The position numbers and the translations under genes were made by a program. The notes under the pieces were generated by a model. That model was not told the origin of the DNA and searched no databases. It saw only the letters and a list, made by a program, of their open reading frames with translations. From Tychonema sp. LEGE 06208 (lineage in GTDB: Bacteria; Cyanobacteriota; Cyanobacteriia; Cyanobacteriales; Microcoleaceae), in assembly GCF_015207505.1 (NCBI RefSeq), contig NZ_JADEWT010000072.1, positions 1-32,866 on the forward strand: 32,866 nt of DNA, given 5' to 3'. Of the stretch, positions 6,910-15,157 are shown one piece after another. Every line of letters starts with the position of its first letter. Positions within the stretch are counted from its first letter, which is position 1.

Positions 6910-9900
6910 TTACTTGTAGGACTCAATAAATGTTAAAATTTCTTCGTCTTGAAAGTCTTTTGCCATTTGATACAATATTTTAGCAAAGGGAATGTATTTG
7001 GGATCTATTTCTTCCAGTAATGCCGCCTGCTTAACTATTTCTAGGAAATTTCCTTGCATAGCCAGCTCGTATAGTATTTCCATTTTTGTAGCAGGCGGGG
7101 CAATTAGCTCGTTGGTGTCTGAGGATCTCGCCAGTGGCTCTTCATTAGCTTCATAAACCCATTCCAAACCAAGATACTGTTGCAATTTTTGTAGTAGTTC
7201 CGTGGCTTGAACAGGTTTGGGAATAAAGGTGTTGCCTCCTGCTTCTAAACTTCTGTATTGATCGGTTTCAAATACGCTCGCAGAAGAGACAATAATCACG
7301 ATGTCTTTGAAGTTTTCCGATTCTCGAACCCGCTTAATGAGCTCGTAGCCATCTAGTTCGGGCATTAGTAAGTCGGTAACGATTAAATCTGGCTGCAACT
7401 CTATAATTTTTTCCCAGCCTTCCTGCCCATCGTTGGCTTCAGACACCTCAAAGCCGATCGGACTGAGCAAATTGCTAATTACCGAACGGTTAGCCCATTT
7501 GTCATCGATCACCACAATTTTAGGTTGGCGGTCTTTGATGCCAATAATCTGCCCGTGATGGTCGATTTGAGACGTTTTTACCCATTCCTCGGCTTGAGAC
7601 AGATTGACATCGAACCAGAAAATACTGCCAACATTCATCTCACTTTGAACCTCAATGGTACTGCCCATTAGTTCTACAATCCTTTTGCTAATTGCCAGTC
7701 CCAATCCCGTACCTTCCGTCTGCCGTCTGCGATCGCCTACCTGCTCGAAGGGCTGAAAGATAGCTTGGAGTTGATCTTGGGCAATGCCGATACCTGTATC
7801 GCGTATTTCAAAGCGAATTTTTGCTTCTGTGGCAAAACTGACTATAAAAGTAACAGTGCCCGCATCCGTAAATTTAATAGCGTTGCTCAAAAGATTAATT
7901 AACACTTGTCGCAAGCGTTTTTCATCCGCACGAATACCGATCGGGAGTTCGGGGCTTGATGGAAAATTAAACTGAATTCCCTTTAGTTCAGCTCGGATAC
8001 GACACATTTCTGCGACACCTTGCAGGAACGCTGGGAAATGAAAATCGGTGGGCATGAGTTCCACTTTCTGTGCTTCAATCTTCGACAAATCGAGAATATC
8101 ATTGATTAAGGTCAGTAAATGGGAACCGCACTGATAAATGACATCAATGCGCGATCGCTCTTCTTCTTTCAAGACTTTAGAACGCTGAAGAATCTGTGCG
8201 TATCCCATGATGCCATTCAGGGGAGTTCGCAACTCGTGGCTCATGTTAGCAAGGAATTCACTTTTAGCCCGACTAGCAGCTTCTGCTGCTTCCTTGGCTT
8301 TTGACAGTACGAATTCTGCTTGTTTGCGATCGTGGATATCGCTGCAAGTGCCAACCCACTCCCGAATGCTGCCATCTTCATTCAGAATGGGCACCGCTCT
8401 AGCTTGAAAATAACGATAGTTTCCATCGGCTCTGCGGAGTTGATATTCTATCTCAAATAGGCTTTTCGTTTGCACTGCTTCCATCCACACCTGAACTGTT
8501 CGTTCGCGATCGTCCGGGTGAATTGCATCTAACCAGCCAAAACCAACCACCTCAGCCTCGGTTTGTCCGGTGTAAGCTCTGAAAGTCGGTGTATCCTGGC
8601 ATCTTCCTTCAGCATCCGTTATCCAGACCATTTGGGAGGTAGCAACGATTAGCGAACGATAGCGTTCTTCGCTTTGTTTGATCGCATCTTCGGCTTGTTT
8701 GCGATCGCTAATGTCTCGCACCACAGATAACGCATACAACTTGTCATCCTGCCAATAGGGGCTTGCTGTAACTTCCACATCAATGCACTTGTTATCCTTG
8801 CGGACATCAATGGCATGACAGAAGAACTGCTTACCGGCCTTCACAGTTTCTAAGAAGTCCACAAATAGGTGGTAACTATCTGGGTGTATGAAGCCTCCAG
8901 GTGGTAGTTGAGCGAACTCCTCAGAAGTGTAGCCGTGGATTCTGGCTTGCGCCGGATTGATGGCGACTAAGTTTCCGGTTTCTAGTTCTGTGATGATAAT
9001 GCCATCGTTCACAGACTCAAAAATACTGCGATACTGAGCTTCTTTATGTCGCAACGCTTCTTCCGCTTGTTTGCGATCGCGAATATCCCGCGTAATAGTG
9101 GCAATTCCTATCGGTTCATTAGTCTCTGGATGATTGACCAAAAATAGGGTGTAGTCTACCGCGATGGGTTGACCTGTCACGAAATGTCTCAACCGGAAAT
9201 CACTTCGCCAATTTCCCTCTTTCATCAGCACAGGCAGGATATACTGCTGTACAAAGTCTAAATCTTCTGGCATGAAGAAGTCGGTAATGTGTTTGGTTTT
9301 GGCTTCGTCCACACTACTCAGTCCCATTAAATCCATGCCCGCTTGATTTACCAGCATCGGCCGACCATCCATTGAAGCAACGCCAATAAAGTCACGGCTG
9401 TTCTCAATTGTGGTAGCAAGCAATTGCCGTTCTTCCTCTGCTTTTTTGCGATCGCGCAGGGCAGCTTGTTGTTCGCGAATATCCCGCGCAACAGTCGAAA
9501 TAAACTCGACTTCGCCCGCTGCAGTTTTGTGAACGATCAAAACCTGGGAGACTGGAATTTCTTCCCCATCCCGTGACAAAAATAGGATTTCACCAGCCCA
9601 CCTACCCTCTCGCAAGGCGGTGGGAATTATTTCGTTGTGGAACTTTGCTTTTGCCGAGGGAGCTAATACAGAATCTATACTAAATGGCGATCGTGCTTCT
9701 TCTGGGGACATCCCCAGCATTTCCTGTCCGGCTTGGTTGAGGTAGACGCTATGCCCAGTCGCATCCGTAACTCCTACTAAGTCGGAAGTTGCTTCCAAAA
9801 TTGCCGTCAGTCGTGCCTGCTTTTGTTCTGCCCGCTTGCGTAAGCGAAGCTCGCCGTAGGCATCGCTAACTTCAATCACAATCCCACCAAGACCAAATAC

Positions 9901-10281
9901 CTTGCCATTTTCATCCAGCAAAGGATAGTAAGATGCTTGCCAGTAGCGCAGGATGCCCGGTTCTTTCGGCGTTTCACCCACTAATTCAAGGTCAAGCATC
10001 GGCTGGCCCGTATCCAGAATGCCTTGCAGAATTGGTTCCAAAGTCGGAGCCAATTCTGGCAGCACTTCACGCACTGATCTGCCCATATGGTCGGCCACAC
10101 AAACGCAATTTATCTGGGCCATAACTTCGTTAATTTGGACATAGCGGAGTTGGTGGTCTAAAATCATCATTCCGACATTAGCTCCCGCAAAAAAAGCGTC
10201 GAAGTGAGTCTGTCGCAATGCCTGTGCTGTTGTGTCCTCTTGCTGTTTCGCTTGGTTTTTATCGGGTGGGAATTTGCTCAT
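6910..10281 (-). CDS. Multi-PAS hybrid sensor histidine kinase with receiver domain
   Basis: An 1123-residue soluble hybrid kinase with no membrane segment, so the signal is probably cytoplasmic (redox, light or ligand). Five PAS domains lie at roughly 25-150, 155-275, 285-400, 410-525 and 535-655, several joined by DRKQAE-type linkers. HisKA follows ([11 protein letters not shown]682), then an ATPase domain ([27 protein letters not shown]) to about 895, and a receiver at about 920-1035 with phospho-acceptor D970 ([14 protein letters not shown]). The final 65 residues are helical, similar in style to C-terminal extensions of other cyanobacterial hybrid kinases. They are not an obvious HPt domain, as no conserved His was seen. 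It is the first gene of a two-gene operon with the REC-kinase at 5576-6904. PAS5 has the common PAS_3 form (HPDDRERT). The cofactor is unknown; no GAF chromophore cysteine motif is present. Confidence 0.95.
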   Translation of the reverse strand: MSKFPPDKNQAKQQEDTTAQALRQTHFDAFFAGANVGMMILDHQLRYVQINEVMAQINCVCVADHMGRSVREVLPELAPTLEPILQGILDTGQPMLDLELVGETPKEPGILRYWQASYYPLLDENGKVFGLGGIVIEVSDAYGELRLRKRAEQKQARLTAILEATSDLVGVTDATGHSVYLNQAGQEMLGMSPEEARSPFSIDSVLAPSAKAKFHNEIIPTALREGRWAGEILFLSRDGEEIPVSQVLIVHKTAAGEVEFISTVARDIREQQAALRDRKKAEEERQLLATTIENSRDFIGVASMDGRPMLVNQAGMDLMGLSSVDEAKTKHITDFFMPEDLDFVQQYILPVLMKEGNWRSDFRLRHFVTGQPIAVDYTLFLVNHPETNEPIGIATITRDIRDRKQAEEALRHKEAQYRSIFESVNDGIIITELETGNLVAINPAQARIHGYTSEEFAQLPPGGFIHPDSYHLFVDFLETVKAGKQFFCHAIDVRKDNKCIDVEVTASPYWQDDKLYALSVVRDISDRKQAEDAIKQSEERYRSLIVATSQMVWITDAEGRCQDTPTFRAYTGQTEAEVVGFGWLDAIHPDDRERTVQVWMEAVQTKSLFEIEYQLRRADGNYRYFQARAVPILNEDGSIREWVGTCSDIHDRKQAEFVLSKAKEAAEAASRAKSEFLANMSHELRTPLNGIMGYAQILQRSKVLKEEERSRIDVIYQCGSHLLTLINDILDLSKIEAQKVELMPTDFHFPAFLQGVAEMCRIRAELKGIQFNFPSSPELPIGIRADEKRLRQVLINLLSNAIKFTDAGTVTFIVSFATEAKIRFEIRDTGIGIAQDQLQAIFQPFEQVGDRRRQTEGTGLGLAISKRIVELMGSTIEVQSEMNVGSIFWFDVNLSQAEEWVKTSQIDHHGQIIGIKDRQPKIVVIDDKWANRSVISNLLSPIGFEVSEANDGQEGWEKIIELQPDLIVTDLLMPELDGYELIKRVRESENFKDIVIIVSSASVFETDQYRSLEAGGNTFIPKPVQATELLQKLQQYLGLEWVYEANEEPLARSSDTNELIAPPATKMEILYELAMQGNFLEIVKQAALLEEIDPKYIPFAKILYQMAKDFQDEEILTFIESYK

Positions 10282-11273
10282 GTTGGCTCGTGCATTTCAG
10301 CTATAATTCTAGAATTTCTTTCCAATCGGGCGATCGCAAGGTTTTCGTTGCCTCCAATTTAGGTACTGAAAAAAACTTTCAGTAGGGCGACCATTAGGTT
10401 TTCAATCGGGGATATATTGTACCCCTTGTGACACTATTTCCGTTAATTCTTCGGATGTATCGCCAAGCAGTTCTATTATTCATCAATTCTATTGCTAATC
10501 AACCCTATCGGTAGAACATTGGTGACAACCTAAGCTAGGGAAGCATTTGTCAATCAGCAATTATGCTCAGCATTTACTCAGGTTTTTGGTGGAAAACTTA
10601 GATTTGGGCGATCGAGCCATCATGTCTCGCACCATATTTATTTCCACCCACCCCCAAATCGCCAATTTTCCACTCCTGAATAAGCCGTGTTTTCCGTAAT
10701 TTTACTGGTTGACAAATGCAATTAAGTTATAGATTGTCCCCAGGTCGGTAGAATGCCAAGTATTCTTGGAACCTTATCAATTTTAGCTAGATTCATTAAA
10801 TTTTCAATGAGATACTCTTAGATATACACAAGACGGACTCAAATGTTACAGTAATAGCAATATTTATCCCACCAGTTCAACTCATTATAATAATATTCGG
10901 ATATTTAACTTGTCCCCTTAAACAGTCATTCCATAATCCCTGCTTAATTTTATAACATAAAGTCAACAATAAATTAGCCAACATTATGATAAAATCCCAG
11001 ATAGTTAACCTTGACTAAAGTTAGTATGGAGATTGGCATTAATAATATATAATTAGGCTATTTGGGAAAAGTGGCACACCGCAGGCCTAGGAATCAAATA
11101 TATCCTAGAAATTGGTAACACGGATAACTGCCTAGTCTGAGTAACCACAGATATATGTCACCAATGCAGTCTTTTACCACGAAAATAGGTCAAAAATTTG
11201 TAATAACGAGTTCAAGATTTTATTGCCAGACGGTCAACCAACAACTTTATTCCTTACTGCCAACGGCTTAAAA
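10282..11273. other. Long intergenic region between divergent kinase and channel genes
   Basis: About 990 bases with no credible gene. It contains a perfect 8-bp stem (TACTGAAA 10364-10371 with 10377-10384, 5-base loop) about 83 bases upstream of the hybrid kinase start, and the 177-base foldback described separately. From about 10740 to 11220 it is AT-rich without recognisable structure. A TTGACA at 10709-10714 is followed by TATAGA at about 10728, but 13-base spacing is too short to call a promoter. Promoters for both divergent genes must lie here. Confidence 0.6.
10543..10719. repeat. 177-bp imperfect foldback (inverted repeat)
   Basis: The outer arms GCATTTGTCAATCAG (10543-10557) and CTGGTTGACAAATGC (10705-10719) match at 14 of 15 positions. 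Inner arm blocks pair in the same nested order: TCAGG (10578-10582) with CCTGA (10675-10679), GTGGAAAA (10589-10596) with TTTTCCAC (10666-10673), and GATTTGGG (10601-10608) with CCCAAATC (10653-10660). The loop is about 44 bases. The nesting suggests either a decayed miniature element or a transcribed structured RNA. Confidence 0.65.
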
Positions 11274-12809
11274 ATGGAAACACAAACAAGATCATTTCCT
11301 GAAGTCAACTTGAACGAAATTCCAGAAGACTTATTAACACAACTCTCCCAACTGTTCACAGCAACCCTATTTAAAATAGGTGATAATCCTGTATCGATGC
11401 AGTCACTTGTGGAACTGATTGTATTGTTCATGGGTATCCTGATCGTAGCCCGCTCTTTTACCAATTTCCTTAAAGAACGCTTGCTAGTTAAGTTGGGAAT
11501 TGACGAGGGAAACCGGGAAGCAATCGCCGTAATTTTGCGATACTTAATAGTCGCTTTTGGAGTGATATTCGCCATCCAAAGCATCGGCGTTAACCTTGCT
11601 TCTTTGGCAGTCGTTGCAGGGGGATTGGGAGTCGGAATTGGCTTCGGAATCCAGGATTTAACAACTAATTTTGTCAGCGGCTTAACGCTGCTTTTAGACA
11701 GACCGGTGAAAGTCGGAGACTTTGTGGAATTAGAAGGATTGATGGGAATCGTCAAAAAAATCACGATTCGCTCGACCATCGTCCAAACCACTGATGACTC
11801 CAGCGTTATAGTTCCAAACAGCACTATAATTAGCAACAAAATTGTTAACTGGAGTTACGAAAGCTCGTTACTTTGTCTGCGACTATCCATAGAAGTAGCC
11901 GAGAATAGCGACCCGCTATTAGTGACAGAAACTCTATTAAATATTGCTTACGCGGAAGCGGGAGTTTTGTACGAACCGACTCCGAAAGTATTGTTTGTTG
12001 AGTTTGGCGAGGATAGTTTTAAATTTGAGCTTTTAGTTTGGACAGACAAACCCGTAGAAAGAGAATTTATTAAAAGTTCTTTGAATTTTGCCATTCAGTA
12101 CAATTTTCGCCAGCAGGGAATTGACTTTCCTTTCAATAACCGAGACTTGTATTTGCGAAATCCCGAAGTTTTATTGTCGCTGTTCGATCCAAATAAAACA
12201 GCAATCTCCACCGCTGAAAGTTTCCCTAAAAACGATCGAAAATCCCCGGTTGCGGTAGGAGAAGAAGTCAAAACGCAATTGTCCCTTACCTCTTTGCTGC
12301 GAAAGGTAGAATATTTTGAACATCTGACGGATTTAGAATTGCGGCAATTGATTGAAGTGGGATACCGCCAACGGCTGCAACCACAAGAATTTTTATTTCA
12401 CGAAAACGATCCGGGAGATGCTTTTTATTTGATTCTTTCAGGTTCGGTGGAAGTTTTTGTGGAAGCTATTGACAAACACCTGAATTATCTCAGTGTCGGT
12501 CAGTTTTTGGGGGAACTTTCTTTGATGTTGGGAATCCCCAGAACTGCTTCGGTGAGAGCTTTGGAAGAAACTATTTTGTTTGGCATCAATAAGGAAGGTT
12601 TCCAGAAAGTTTTAACTGAAAGACCGGATTTATACGAACAGATTATTGAGGAGATAGTCAAGCACAAAGAAGAGTTAAGCCAGAGACAGCAACTGTTGCG
12701 AGAGATGCAGTTGGTAGAAGCATCGGAAGAAGATGATGATGAAAATCCTGTAGAGTGGGTGAGAAAACGGCTGAAAGATTTATTTGGTGTTGAAGCAAAA
12801 GATGGCTAA
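11274..12809 (+). CDS. MscS-type mechanosensitive channel with C-terminal cyclic-nucleotide-binding domain
   Basis: Small-conductance mechanosensitive channel protein with a cNMP-binding domain, 511 residues from this ATG. The reading frame also extends 17 codons upstream to a TTG at 11223, but those residues look like spacer, so the ATG was chosen. Membrane helices are near residues 40-60, 80-95 and 100-118; the last is the Gly/Ala-rich pore helix (AVVAGGLGVGIGFGIQDL). The MscS beta domain follows (RPVKVGDFVELEGLMGIVKK, VPNSTIISNKIVNW), then the alpha/beta cage to about 285. A linker leads to a cNMP domain at about 340-465 with the phosphate-binding cassette GELSLMLGIPRTASVRA, including the key Glu and Arg. 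The protein ends in a charged coiled coil. Inferred role: osmotic relief in the cytoplasmic membrane, gated or modulated by cAMP or cGMP. It stands alone and is convergent with the VMAP-HTH gene. Confidence 0.93.
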   Translation: METQTRSFPEVNLNEIPEDLLTQLSQLFTATLFKIGDNPVSMQSLVELIVLFMGILIVARSFTNFLKERLLVKLGIDEGNREAIAVILRYLIVAFGVIFAIQSIGVNLASLAVVAGGLGVGIGFGIQDLTTNFVSGLTLLLDRPVKVGDFVELEGLMGIVKKITIRSTIVQTTDDSSVIVPNSTIISNKIVNWSYESSLLCLRLSIEVAENSDPLLVTETLLNIAYAEAGVLYEPTPKVLFVEFGEDSFKFELLVWTDKPVEREFIKSSLNFAIQYNFRQQGIDFPFNNRDLYLRNPEVLLSLFDPNKTAISTAESFPKNDRKSPVAVGEEVKTQLSLTSLLRKVEYFEHLTDLELRQLIEVGYRQRLQPQEFLFHENDPGDAFYLILSGSVEVFVEAIDKHLNYLSVGQFLGELSLMLGIPRTASVRALEETILFGINKEGFQKVLTERPDLYEQIIEEIVKHKEELSQRQQLLREMQLVEASEEDDDENPVEWVRKRLKDLFGVEAKDG

Positions 12810-12898
12810 ATCAACAGCGTGCAATTATGTTAGGATTGAAAACTTAATAACTTCAACACCTCCTACAGTCCTCTCTCCTGTAAGTTGCCTTCCTCAAA

Positions 12899-12943
12899 GG
12901 AGGCTCTTCCTCCGCACCTGCATTACCAGGCTCTTCCTGGTAA
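12899..12943. other. Two adjacent hairpins sharing a CTCTT loop
   Basis: GGAGG-CTCTT-CCTCC (12899-12913) and TTACCAGG-CTCTT-CCTGGTAA (12923-12943) are perfect stems with the identical five-base loop, about 90 bases after the channel gene stop. A third stem, TGCGCC-GA-GGCGCA, lies at 12997-13010, next to the stop of the convergent HTH gene. None has a long T-tract. They may be weak terminators or mobile hairpin repeats. Confidence 0.6.
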
Positions 12944-13018
12944 CGAGCAAAAATATCAACCAGCCAGTAACGCAGTACATTACTGCCCCTGTAAAGTGCG
13001 CCGAGGCGCACCCTACTT

Positions 13019-13513
13019 TTACTCCTCCGAGTCTACCTGCTTAACTTCCTCCAAAGTTAGCCCCAGCAACTCTGCTATTTGCTCGTCTTTCAAGCCGAAT
13101 TGCCGTAACTTAGCAACCATTTCAATTTTGGCTTGATACTGGTCTCGCTGAAAGTCAGGAGTCGCAGGCTGGCTTTTATTTGGGGTAGGAGTGGGGCGAT
13201 CGGAGCAAATATTGATATAACCCATAATGTTGTTATCGCCAAAACTAATATTGAGATTTCCTTTCCGTTCTAAGACCGATTTAAGATTGTGTTTGTCAAC
13301 GGGTTCATCAAACACATCTGATAACATTTGCAAAAGCTCGTAACCTCTATCCTTAACGTGACCTTCCGAAAGACGATAACTATCGGCAATCTCAGCATAC
13401 TTTAGTCGATTCAGAGTTCCCTCGATAATTCCACGCTGTAAATCATTGAGGTGTTTACCTGTCTTATCGTAGACAACTTGATCTACAAATTCGAGTACCT
13501 CGCGAATATCCAT
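13019..13513 (-). CDS. Orphan VMAP-type HTH domain protein
   Basis: 164 residues from the ATG at 13511-13513; a TTG two codons upstream is less likely because the family typically starts M-D-x-R-E-V-L-E-F. Residues 1-83 match the N-terminal helix-turn-helix seen in cyanobacterial vWA-MoxR-associated and STAND/AAA proteins: DLQRGIIEG, then YAEIADSYRLSEGHVKDRG, a sigma-region-4-like HTH at about 37-58. In those proteins an ATPase normally follows. Here there is only a short GNLNISFGDNN patch, a Pro/Thr-rich linker (about 108-122), and a C-terminal helical piece, KLRQFGLKDEQIAELLGLTLEEVKQV, quoted here in overlapping parts as KLRQFGLKDEQ and IAELLGLTLEEVKQV. That piece resembles the tail of Rpn/PD-(D/E)XK transposase-like proteins. 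Six decamers lie 34 bases upstream of the start and may be its operator. Function unknown; a DNA-binding adaptor or regulator is the likeliest guess. Confidence 0.8.
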   Translation of the reverse strand: MDIREVLEFVDQVVYDKTGKHLNDLQRGIIEGTLNRLKYAEIADSYRLSEGHVKDRGYELLQMLSDVFDEPVDKHNLKSVLERKGNLNISFGDNNIMGYINICSDRPTPTPNKSQPATPDFQRDQYQAKIEMVAKLRQFGLKDEQIAELLGLTLEEVKQVDSEE

Positions 13514-13546
13514 TATCAAGGCTGTGAGAAACTTCGATTATTATAT

Positions 13547-13625
13547 CCGACTTTAACCGCGTCTATCCGTCTTTTTCCGACTTATAACTGAAAGGTTAGA
13601 AAGATCCGTCTTTTCCCGCTTTTCA
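13547..13625. promoter_or_regulatory. 10-bp-phased decamer repeats upstream of the VMAP-HTH gene
   Basis: CCG-starting decamers begin at 13547, 13557, 13567 and 13577, exactly 10 bases apart, then again at 13606 and 13616, also 10 apart and 29 from the previous block. Most fit CCGNCTTTNN; the unit at 13557 (CCGCGTCTAT) is degenerate. The helical phasing puts every copy on one face of DNA, as expected for cooperative binding. The block starts 34 bases upstream of the HTH gene ATG. Confidence 0.6.
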
Positions 13626-13805
13626 GCTTAGGGGCGATCGCTATAGTATGTGGAGGAGTGATAAAGATGAGCTTGACATAAAGCGGTAGCTGTAAGCAAA
13701 AGGCTATTCGAGAGAATTCTCAAAGCGCTGACGCCGATCGGTTCTAAGAAAAAAGCTGTAGGCTGAGCACTCAATAAACTAGAAAAGCTCAAGGAACCAA
13801 GTGTT

Positions 13806-14309
13806 ATGGCCAGACTTAAACTTCTGCGTGTGGCGACTTCCCTTTCTGCTGTCGTAATTCCGTTTTTGCCTTTGGGTTACAGCGGTGCGATCGCCCAAGA
13901 GCATCCGGGCTGTTTCTGGACAGATCCCAAAACGGGCAACCACATATCCCTTGAGCCAGTATGTGAAAGAGGACGGATAGACGAGGCGATAAAAGCAATA
14001 GAACGAAATCAGAACCCCTTGATTGCTAACTTAAGATTATCATCAGATTTAAGAAAAGGATGGGAAAATATCGCTAATATTAAAGGTAACATCACAAACC
14101 GCAGCAGTAGACCCATCAAGATTGGTATCCCAAATCTTCAGATCGCTAAAGGCAATACAATTCTCTACACGAAGCCGGTGATAATTAATCAAACTTTACA
14201 GCCTGGTCAATCAGTTGCTATCAACGAATCCATTGTCAAAAGTTCGTTAGGAGTAAGTTTTATGAGTGGACTGGAAGTTAAAATTGAGGATTGGGACTCA
14301 AGCGACTAA
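13806..14309 (+). CDS. Exported hypothetical protein
   Basis: A 167-residue protein with a clear signal peptide: basic MARLKLLR, a hydrophobic core to about residue 28, and a probable cleavage after AIAQ near residue 31. The mature part begins with a short Cys-containing segment (GCFWTDPKTG, then PVC) that could form one disulphide. A beta-rich domain follows (residues about 85-165; NITNRSSRPIKIGIPNLQI, QTLQPGQSVAINES), which reads like a small beta-sandwich of a secreted or periplasmic protein. The ribosome-binding site AAGGAA lies 10-15 bases before the ATG at 13806, supporting this start. A TPR protein with its own signal peptide follows 108 bases downstream on the same strand, so the two may be co-expressed. 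I do not recognise the family. Confidence 0.75.
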   Translation: MARLKLLRVATSLSAVVIPFLPLGYSGAIAQEHPGCFWTDPKTGNHISLEPVCERGRIDEAIKAIERNQNPLIANLRLSSDLRKGWENIANIKGNITNRSSRPIKIGIPNLQIAKGNTILYTKPVIINQTLQPGQSVAINESIVKSSLGVSFMSGLEVKIEDWDSSD

Positions 14310-14417
14310 GGATAGCTAAAATCATCTATGATCTTTATTTAATAACTCGCCCGAAAGGAAACGAGCAAAAGCTTAAAAAGGCTCTCAATACACTTGCGTA
14401 CACCAATCAATTTAATC

Positions 14418-14915
14418 ATGAATTTTCTATACCAAGCTATCACCCTCGTGGCAATTCCACTCACAATAAGTATAATCCCTAATGCTGCGTCTAGCTATGC
14501 TCCCGTAGTTATTATATCTCAATCGAGTTCGACAGACTTCTATACAAGGGGTGACGATTTTTTTAATAACAAAGACTATAAAGGAGCAATTGAAGCCTAC
14601 ACCCAAGCTATCAAACTCAATCCTAATTTTGCAGAAGCGCACCAAAGCCGATGTTTGGCACGACTTCTGATCGAAGACTATGTTGCTGCACTTGTAGACT
14701 GCAATAATGCCATCCGCATTCGACCGAATTATGCTGATGCTTACCGCATTCGGGGTACTGTTCGTCTTAACTTAAAAGATATTAGAGCAACAGTAACCGA
14801 CTGGCAAACAGCAGCGAACCTGTATAATGCTCAAGGAGATAGAGAAAACTTTGAATACATGATGAATCGCCTCAAAAACGTTCAGCAAGAACTTCAGCGG
14901 ATACAGCAGCGATGA
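14418..14915 (+). CDS. Exported TPR-repeat protein
   Basis: 165 residues from the ATG at 14418. An upstream TTG at 14394 would add eight residues before the signal peptide and is less likely. The hydrophobic N-terminus (about residues 1-25) is a signal peptide or anchor. At least two tetratricopeptide repeats follow: a first with FFNNKDYKGAIEAYTQAIKL followed by NPNFAEAH, a second with LIEDYVAALVDCNNAIRIRP followed by NYADAY, and a degenerate third (LKDIRATVTDWQTAANLY). The C-terminus is Gln-rich and helical (NVQQELQRIQQR). Such proteins usually act as protein-interaction scaffolds in the periplasm or thylakoid lumen. It follows another exported protein by 108 bases on the same strand, and its 3' end faces agrE across a palindromic repeat. 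The partner is unknown. Confidence 0.85.
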   Translation: MNFLYQAITLVAIPLTISIIPNAASSYAPVVIISQSSSTDFYTRGDDFFNNKDYKGAIEAYTQAIKLNPNFAEAHQSRCLARLLIEDYVAALVDCNNAIRIRPNYADAYRIRGTVRLNLKDIRATVTDWQTAANLYNAQGDRENFEYMMNRLKNVQQELQRIQQR

Positions 14916-15034
14916 CTGCTACCATTGATTTTTTCCTCAATATTTATAGAAATTTCGTAAGGTTGGCATTGCCCGCCATTGGTGTCAACAAACAGGCTAA
15001 AACTACCTCTAAATCAGGGTTGTAGCCTAGTCTC

Positions 15035-15124
15035 GATCCCCCTAAATCCCCCTTAAAAAGGGGAGTAGGGGTTGACTTTGAGTGCTTCGGGTCCCCCCCT
15101 TATTAAGGGGGGTTAGGGGGGATC
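15035..15124. repeat. C/G-tract palindromic repeat with 22-bp imperfect ends
   Basis: The arms at 15035-15056 and 15103-15124 are inverted copies identical at 19 of 22 positions, beginning GATCCCCC and ending CCCTTAA. The interior includes the string TTAAAAAGGGGAGTAGGGG, almost the same as inside the miniature element at 23080-23227, so the two share a core. It lies between the convergent TPR and agrE genes, where it could also end both transcripts. Confidence 0.75.
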
Positions 15125-15157
15125 TCCAGGTTTCAAAACACACCCTACTCGCTACAT

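Noticed and set aside
10709..10733. TTGACA plus TATAGA promoter
   Set aside because: Spacing is about 13 bases, and TTGACA is part of the foldback arm.
13652..13706. Strong GGAGGAG followed by ATG and a 4- or 13-codon frame
   Set aside because: The frames are too short to support and no known leader peptide matches; it may be chance.
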